Positions 4,934-9,210 of a stretch of 9,210 nucleotides of DNA are shown piece after piece (the stretch's first letter is position 1; the number at the start of each line of letters is the position of its first letter). Where the stretch lies: contig CALZHX010000229.1 of the NCBI GenBank assembly GCA_945787435.1, forward strand, positions 1-9,210, read 5' to 3'. The translations under genes and the position numbers were made by a program. Under the pieces are notes generated by a model. The model made no database searches, was not told the origin of the DNA, and was given only the letters and a program-made list of their open reading frames with translations. This DNA comes from an uncultured Woeseiaceae bacterium (lineage in GTDB: Bacteria; Pseudomonadota; Gammaproteobacteria; Steroidobacterales; Woeseiaceae).

Positions 4934-6889
4934 ATGAGCTTCAATTTCGCCATTTCAGTGCTTCTGACGTGCAGCGCGGCGTGTTATCTCGCGCTCGGGA
5001 TGCGCCTTGTAATGGCGAAACGGGAGGTGGGCACGATGCCCATCGGATTGCTGTTGCTGGTCATTAGTGCCTGGGTGGTCGGCGGTGCAATTGAGATCAT
5101 CGCACCTTCGTTCTACGTCTTCTCAATCGGCCGCACGATGCACTTCGTCGGGACGGCGCTGCTCCCGATCGCGGCCTACTTTTGCTTCCGCGAGTACACG
5201 GGTCGCAGCACTTCGTTACACCGCATTACGCTGCTGCTGACCATCCCGTTCGTATCGATCACGCTCGCGGCGACCAATTATTTCCATGAATTCATGTGGT
5301 ATCTGCCTATCGCGAATGATACCGGGCAGTTCCTGACGCGGCCCGTCGAATGGGGACCGTGGTTCCTGTATGCGCACGCACCGTATAGCTACATCGTACT
5401 CGGTTCTGCGATATTCACTTTGCTTGCGCACAGCACGGGTGTCGCACGCGCGCACCGGCGTGGTCTGTTCTTGCTTATTGCCGCCTGCATCGCACCGGTG
5501 ACCGCGACACTTGCATATGATCTTGGCGTCGGCCCGAATACAGTTTCCTTCGTGCCCTTCGTCTTTACCGCGATGTTGCCGATCTACGCCTGGCTCATAC
5601 TCGGTGAACGGATCGTCGAATATACGCCGCTGGCGTACGAGACCGTTTTCCAGAATATGCAGGACCCGGTCGTCGTTGTTGATGACCAGGGACGAATTAT
5701 CGGCCTGAACCAAGGCGCCGAGTCTTTGCTGGACGTAACTGAAACATCGGCCCTGCTCGAGCCGCTCAATCGTTATTTTGGTGAGGAATCGCCCGAGGTT
5801 TTCGAGGCGCTTGAATCGGGCCAGCCCAGGAAGATGATGACCAACACCGGACGATTCCTGCACGTGCAGGCTTCGCCGATGTCATCTGACAAGGTTTCGC
5901 TCTGCGACGGGACAGTACTCATGTTTCGCGACGTCAGCGATGTCGAGCACGCTCAGGCCGAAATCCGTGCCAGCGAAAAATTATTGCGGACGCTCATCGA
6001 CCATTCAGTAAATGGCATTGTTCGCTTGCGTTGGATACATGAAGATGGCGGAGACTTCCGGAAGTTGTGTTGCATCTTCGCCAATGCGATGGCCGGCAAG
6101 TTCCTCCATGCTGACCGTGAGGACCTGGTCGATTGCACCGGAGAAGAGATCGTCGCGATGGCGTGCAATGCCATGGAGCCCGATGAACTGGATGCGATGG
6201 TAGAGAACTTCCGACGCGCAACCGACTCAGGCGGGAAGATCGATACCGAGGTTCACCACAAGTCCGGTGGCTCGAACAAGTGGCTACGCATGATCTGCGA
6301 ACCGTTTGGGACCGACATCGCTCTCACACTTGTCGACATTACGGACGGCAAGGTCAAGGAGCGCCACATGGAGTCGATCGCTCTGTCGGATCCGTTGACG
6401 GCCGTGCTGAACCGGCGCGGCTTCGAGCGCGACGCTTCGCAGCGTTTGACCGATAGCCCTGATGATGCGACAGGTGCTCTGCTGTTCATCGACCTCAACG
6501 ACTTCAAGATCATCAACGACAACCATGGTCACGAAATCGGTGACCAGCTGTTGACGATTGCTGCAAAACGGCTACGCAAGAGCTTGCGTTCCTGCGACAT
6601 TATTGGCCGGCCAGGCGGCGACGAATTCGTGGTACTGGTCCCTGACGTTACTGCTGAGATCGCGGATACGCTGGCCAAGCGAGTGACCACGGTGCTCGAA
6701 GAGCCCTATGTTATCGGTGAGTTCAAACTGGACTGCGCGGCCAGTATCGGTCTCGCCCTGTATCCGAAGAACGCCAATACCCTGACGGGCCTGATGCGTG
6801 AGGCAGACCAGGCCATGTACCGTGCCAAGGCCCGCTGCCGTGGCGTCACGGATATTCACAGCGCGGACCTGCTCGAAAAAGCGATGTAA
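4934..6889 (+). CDS. Membrane diguanylate cyclase: 7TM sensor, PAS, PAS-like, GGDEF
   Basis: 651-residue inner-membrane enzyme predicted to make cyclic di-GMP from two GTP. Residues 1-225 hold seven hydrophobic segments (about 5-26, 36-55, 65-84, 96-114, 149-167, 176-196, 204-223) in the pattern of the HisKA_7TM sensor region, including the TNYFHEFMW motif after segment 4. A PAS domain follows (about 234-335, PVVVVDDQGRIIGLNQGAESLL), then a second PAS-like region (about 348-470, ending LTLVDITDGK). The GGDEF domain (478-645) has DPLTAVLNRRGF (486-497), FIDLNDFKIINDNHGHEIGD (518-537) and an intact GGDEF at 561-565. RSCD (552-555) lies five residues before GGDEF, the standard inhibitory I-site, so product feedback is expected. 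No EAL domain. The start ATG follows AGGGA at short spacing. Ligand of the 7TM region unknown. The next gene starts 54 bases after the stop. Confidence 0.93.
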   Translation: MSFNFAISVLLTCSAACYLALGMRLVMAKREVGTMPIGLLLLVISAWVVGGAIEIIAPSFYVFSIGRTMHFVGTALLPIAAYFCFREYTGRSTSLHRITLLLTIPFVSITLAATNYFHEFMWYLPIANDTGQFLTRPVEWGPWFLYAHAPYSYIVLGSAIFTLLAHSTGVARAHRRGLFLLIAACIAPVTATLAYDLGVGPNTVSFVPFVFTAMLPIYAWLILGERIVEYTPLAYETVFQNMQDPVVVVDDQGRIIGLNQGAESLLDVTETSALLEPLNRYFGEESPEVFEALESGQPRKMMTNTGRFLHVQASPMSSDKVSLCDGTVLMFRDVSDVEHAQAEIRASEKLLRTLIDHSVNGIVRLRWIHEDGGDFRKLCCIFANAMAGKFLHADREDLVDCTGEEIVAMACNAMEPDELDAMVENFRRATDSGGKIDTEVHHKSGGSNKWLRMICEPFGTDIALTLVDITDGKVKERHMESIALSDPLTAVLNRRGFERDASQRLTDSPDDATGALLFIDLNDFKIINDNHGHEIGDQLLTIAAKRLRKSLRSCDIIGRPGGDEFVVLVPDVTAEIADTLAKRVTTVLEEPYVIGEFKLDCAASIGLALYPKNANTLTGLMREADQAMYRAKARCRGVTDIHSADLLEKAM

Positions 6890-6906
6890 CATTCGGCCTT
6901 CCCCGA

Positions 6907-6930
6907 CGGTCTGATAGGCAGACTGCTTTT
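6907..6930 (+). terminator. Weak terminator or attenuator hairpin after the cyclase
   Basis: CGGTCTG (6907-6913) pairs with CAGACTG (6919-6925), including one G-T pair, around ATAGG, and is followed by CTTTT. This has the form of an intrinsic terminator, but the stem is short and the T run only four long. It lies immediately before the Shine-Dalgarno of the next gene, so it may only reduce read-through from the cyclase. Confidence 0.35.
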
Positions 6931-6943
6931 GGAGAAAGTCGCG

Positions 6944-7639
6944 ATGTTGACGTCCGTTATTAAGGCTATAAATCCCCGCTCGACGGTGCTTGGTGCGCTG
7001 TCTGTTGTCCTCCTGATGAGCCTGACCTGCAGCATGTCCATGCGCTATGGGCACGCAGACGTGCCGATTGCGGAGACAGCCGGTCTGGTGCAACCGCTCG
7101 GCGTTGGCGATGTGGCGCCGCGGTTCGAGGTCCGGACTGTCGAGAACAAGCCCTTCGTATTCGACCCACGTGAGCTGCAGCGGCCTGCGGTGCTGATCAC
7201 GTTTCGCGGCGGCTGGTGTCCGTTCTGCAACATGCACCTTTCGGAGCTCAAGGATGTCGTCTCCGACATAGATGCCCTCGGTGTCGATGTGCTGTTCCTG
7301 AGTGGTGATCGGCCGGATCTGTTGTACAGCACGCTGAGCCGTGAAACACAGGATGACATCGATGGTCTTGACTACACGATCCTGTCGGATGCGGATGTGC
7401 AGGCCGCAGTCGCGCTTGGCATTGCGTTCAAGGCCTCGCAACGGACGGTCGATCGACGCAATGAAAAGGGGCAGGACATCGACGACTCTTCGATGATGCG
7501 CCACGGTGTTCTGCCGGTGCCGGCAGTATTTGCCATTGGGCAGGACGGTGTTATCGCATTCGCTTACGCCAATCCCGATTATAAAGTTCGTCTGCCCGCT
7601 GATGAACTGTTAGCCGTAGTTCGGGAGATCGTGCAGTAA
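6944..7639 (+). CDS. Exported peroxiredoxin-like (AhpC/TSA, thioredoxin-fold) protein
   Basis: 231-residue protein of the AhpC/TSA peroxiredoxin-like group. The core begins at VGDVAPRFEV (54-63) and has VLITFRGGWCPFCNMHLSEL (83-102), with Cys92 and Cys95 forming a CxxC at the position of the peroxidatic cysteine. The cis-proline loop LPVPAVFAI is at 190-198. A thiol peroxidase or disulfide reductase role is expected, probably in the periplasm: residues 15-30 are strongly hydrophobic after a basic N-terminus, with a possible cleavage after GHA (36-38). Uncleaved anchoring is the alternative, and the lipobox pattern is not met. I chose ATG 6944 because GGAGAAAG (6931-6938) is an excellent Shine-Dalgarno for it; the frame can be extended to a TTG at 6929, but that would put the ribosome site inside the gene. 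The transporter gene follows 31 bases downstream, probably in the same transcript. Confidence 0.85.
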   Translation: MLTSVIKAINPRSTVLGALSVVLLMSLTCSMSMRYGHADVPIAETAGLVQPLGVGDVAPRFEVRTVENKPFVFDPRELQRPAVLITFRGGWCPFCNMHLSELKDVVSDIDALGVDVLFLSGDRPDLLYSTLSRETQDDIDGLDYTILSDADVQAAVALGIAFKASQRTVDRRNEKGQDIDDSSMMRHGVLPVPAVFAIGQDGVIAFAYANPDYKVRLPADELLAVVREIVQ

Positions 7640-7670
7640 AGGGCATGCCAATGATAGGCTCTGCTCTGCT

Positions 7671-8963
7671 ATGAAATCACTCTTTAGCAAAGCGACCAGG
7701 ATCGAGTCAAATGAGGTTGCCGCGACACTATTGTCGTTCCTCTTCATTTTCTCGCTGATGTTGGCCTACAACATCATGAAGCCTGTTCGCGATGCCATGG
7801 CGCCGGACTGGAGCGATGCCGAGACGGCATGGCTGTGGACCTATAATTTCTTCTTCAGCATCGCGGCCGTCAGCTTGTATGGTTTCGCCGTGTCGCGGCT
7901 GCGACTTAAAGTGCTGATTCCGGGCGTCTATGCGTTTTTCGCGATTTCGTTCGTTCTATTCTATGTCGGCGCGAGTGCTGTTGACGATACCCGCTTGATC
8001 GATAAGTCCTTTTTTCTCTGGATCAGTGTGTTCTCACTGTTCCACGTGTCCGTGTTCTGGAGCCTGATGTCGGACTTGTTCACGAAGCATCAGGCACCAC
8101 GACTTTTCGCATTTATCGCGAGTGGCGCGAGCATAGGGACCATCGCAGGATCGTCGGTGACGTTTATTCTTGTCGAATTGGTGGGCAACTTAAATTTAAT
8201 GTTGATCGCTGCCGTGATACTCGTGGCGATTTTTCCGATCGTGGGGATCTTGTATCGCCTGAAGTCGACTCGGATGCACACAGCCAGCGACGAGACAAAC
8301 AGTGAGGCGATCGTAAGCGGCAACCCCTTCGCCGGATTCCGGGATTTCGTGCGCAACCCCTACCTTCTTGGTATCGCGTTTTTCATATTTCTGTACACGT
8401 CCATCGGATCGTTTGCCTGGTTTGAAATCAAGAACCTGATGGAACCGTTCACGCGTGACGAGCGAACACAAATGTGGGCCGCTATTAACCTGACGATCAA
8501 TTTACTGGCGATCGGTACAGCCATGTTCGCGACCGGACGCATTGCGGCGAGATTCGGGCTGGCAACGACACTTGCGCTCGTTCCGGTCGCCGTTGCCGTA
8601 GGGTTCTTGGTCGTAGCGGCTAATCCGGTCCTGGCTGTCATCATTGTGACCTGGGTCGTACTAAAGGCTGGCAATTACTCAATAACGCGGCCGGGTCGCG
8701 AGATGCTTTACACGCTGGTCAGCCGCGAAGAGCGCTTCAAGGCAAAGCCCGTCATCGATATCGTCGTCTATCGTGGCGGAGATACAATTGCCGGGTGGTC
8801 GTTTACCGGGCTGACGATGGGCCTTAACCTGGGTATGGGAGGCGTGGCAATTGTCGGCGCGCTAATCGCCGTGGCGTGGGCCGCGGTCGGTGTCTATCTC
8901 GGCCGCAATTACAAGCAAAAATCTGAATCCACTGGTAAGGAGGAAGTACATGGCGCTGCGTAA
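7671..8963 (+). CDS. NTP/NDP exchange transporter-like (Tlc/MFS-type) membrane protein
   Basis: 430-residue inner-membrane transporter with about twelve hydrophobic segments (roughly 20-38, 55-75, 80-101, 113-134, 145-169, 175-195, 231-251, 270-289, 297-316, 318-333, 372-390, 391-409) and a hydrophilic central loop (197-229). Diagnostic stretches resemble the Tlc ATP/ADP translocase-like family in free-living bacteria: YNIMKPVRDAM (33-43) in segment 1, FWSLMSDLF (129-137), and ITRPGREMLYTLVSREERFK (338-357) followed by AKPVIDIVVYRGGD (358-371). Characterised Tlc proteins of intracellular bacteria exchange nucleotides; the free-living homologues are largely uncharacterised and often labelled MFS, so substrate is unknown. 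The start ATG has no strong Shine-Dalgarno; the 31-base gap from the peroxiredoxin gene suggests cotranscription. The last codons (GKEE) also encode a consensus ribosome site for a downstream micro-ORF. Confidence 0.82.
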   Translation: MKSLFSKATRIESNEVAATLLSFLFIFSLMLAYNIMKPVRDAMAPDWSDAETAWLWTYNFFFSIAAVSLYGFAVSRLRLKVLIPGVYAFFAISFVLFYVGASAVDDTRLIDKSFFLWISVFSLFHVSVFWSLMSDLFTKHQAPRLFAFIASGASIGTIAGSSVTFILVELVGNLNLMLIAAVILVAIFPIVGILYRLKSTRMHTASDETNSEAIVSGNPFAGFRDFVRNPYLLGIAFFIFLYTSIGSFAWFEIKNLMEPFTRDERTQMWAAINLTINLLAIGTAMFATGRIAARFGLATTLALVPVAVAVGFLVVAANPVLAVIIVTWVVLKAGNYSITRPGREMLYTLVSREERFKAKPVIDIVVYRGGDTIAGWSFTGLTMGLNLGMGGVAIVGALIAVAWAAVGVYLGRNYKQKSESTGKEEVHGAA

Positions 8964-8991
8964 TGCGATAGTGACGTGCTTAGGCGTATGA
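8950..8991 (+). CDS. Candidate 13-codon micro-ORF with consensus ribosome site
   Basis: ATG at 8950 is preceded at optimal spacing by AAGGAGG (8937-8943), the best Shine-Dalgarno in the window, and encodes MALRNAIVTCLGV before TGA. It overlaps the last 14 bases of the transporter gene in another frame. Its stop overlaps a further ATG (ATGA at 8988-8991) that opens a nine-codon ORF ending at 9017, where TGATG restarts at the nitroreductase. This may be a leader peptide or a translational-coupling relay; it could also be coincidence. Confidence 0.35.
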   Translation: MALRNAIVTCLGV

Positions 8992-9016
8992 CGACCGGAG
9001 CAAGGCAGGGCAATTG

Positions 9017-9210
9017 ATGAAAAATTCGCCGAGTTACGAGACGCAGGAATTGCGCGAGTTCGGCGAGGTCCTGCATGGTCGCCGCACGATCAACCTGTTC
9101 TTGCAGACACCCGTTCCCGATGGGCTTATCACGGAAGCCGTTGAAGCCGCGACCTGGGCACCGAACCATCACGTCACAGAGCCCTGGAATTTCTACCTGT
9201 TGGGCAGGGA
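9017..9210 (+). CDS. Nitroreductase family protein, N-terminal part (3' end outside window)
   Basis: Partial gene; 64 complete codons are visible. Nitroreductase-family proteins are cytoplasmic FMN-dependent NAD(P)H oxidoreductases. Seen: a helix with GRRTINLF (21-28), the FMN-phosphate-binding RR(S/T) near the N-terminus, then PVPDGLITEAVEAATWAPNH (32-51) and TEPWNFYLLG (54-63), which follow the family pattern of PVP, AA.WAPNH and TEPW.F seen in YdjA-like members. The start is ATG 9017 with AGGG (9007-9010) at suitable spacing; an in-frame TTG lies one codon upstream. The gene follows the transporter by 53 bases, with two micro-ORFs between, so it may belong to the same transcript. The natural substrate cannot be told from this fragment. 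Confidence 0.85.
   Translation, partial: MKNSPSYETQELREFGEVLHGRRTINLFLQTPVPDGLITEAVEAATWAPNHHVTEPWNFYLLGR

Noticed and set aside
6929..6943. TTG start giving a five-residue longer peroxiredoxin-like protein
   Set aside because: It would place the strong GGAGAAAG ribosome site inside the gene; ATG 6944 has ideal spacing to it.
6572..7504. Long open frame of 310 codons on the - strand
   Set aside because: It lies antisense across the GGDEF and peroxiredoxin-like genes, and its translation has no recognisable domain and is rich in Arg, His and Gln, typical of an antisense shadow.
1..9210. CRISPR array, tRNA, rRNA, integrase or phage genes
   Set aside because: I looked for regular direct repeats, tRNA arms and the usual mobile-element proteins and found none.

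Overview
The window reads as an ordinary chromosomal stretch from a proteobacterium, most likely an environmental gammaproteobacterium. This rests on the moderately GC-rich coding sequence, dense gene packing, Shine-Dalgarno-led starts, a 7TM-PAS-GGDEF signalling protein and a guanine deaminase of the bacterial type. The lineage is an inference; no rRNA or other marker gene is present. There are ten protein genes (the first and last cut by the window edges), two candidate micro-ORFs, and no tRNA, rRNA, CRISPR array or transposase. No gene-free stretch exceeds about 175 bases.

Left third (1-2210), nucleobase metabolism: the C-terminal part of a guanine deaminase (+) converges on a phosphoribosyltransferase (-), their stop codons overlapping in one CTAG. 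Back to back with it lies a paralogous phosphoribosyltransferase (+), followed 10 bases later by a LOG-type nucleoside-monophosphate phosphoribohydrolase. Guanine to xanthine, base plus PRPP to nucleotide, and nucleotide back to base plus ribose 5-phosphate form a plausible salvage set. The substrates of the two transferases are not proven by sequence.

Middle (2211-4760): a compact structured repeat of about 160 bases fills the gap between the LOG gene and a convergent AlbA_2 (Schlafen-type) protein. It has a 29-base imperfect terminal inverted repeat enclosing five back-to-back hairpins, and is the most unusual object in the window. Divergent from the AlbA_2 gene is an APH-fold small-molecule kinase that most resembles hydroxylysine kinase.

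Right half (4934-9210), all on the + strand: a membrane 7TM-PAS-PAS-GGDEF diguanylate cyclase with intact active and inhibitory sites; an exported thioredoxin-fold peroxiredoxin-like protein; a 12-segment transporter of the NTP/NDP-exchange (Tlc) type; and the start of a nitroreductase. Between the last two, a consensus Shine-Dalgarno inside the transporter's 3' end introduces a 13-codon ORF, and a chain of overlapping stop/start codons leads into the nitroreductase.
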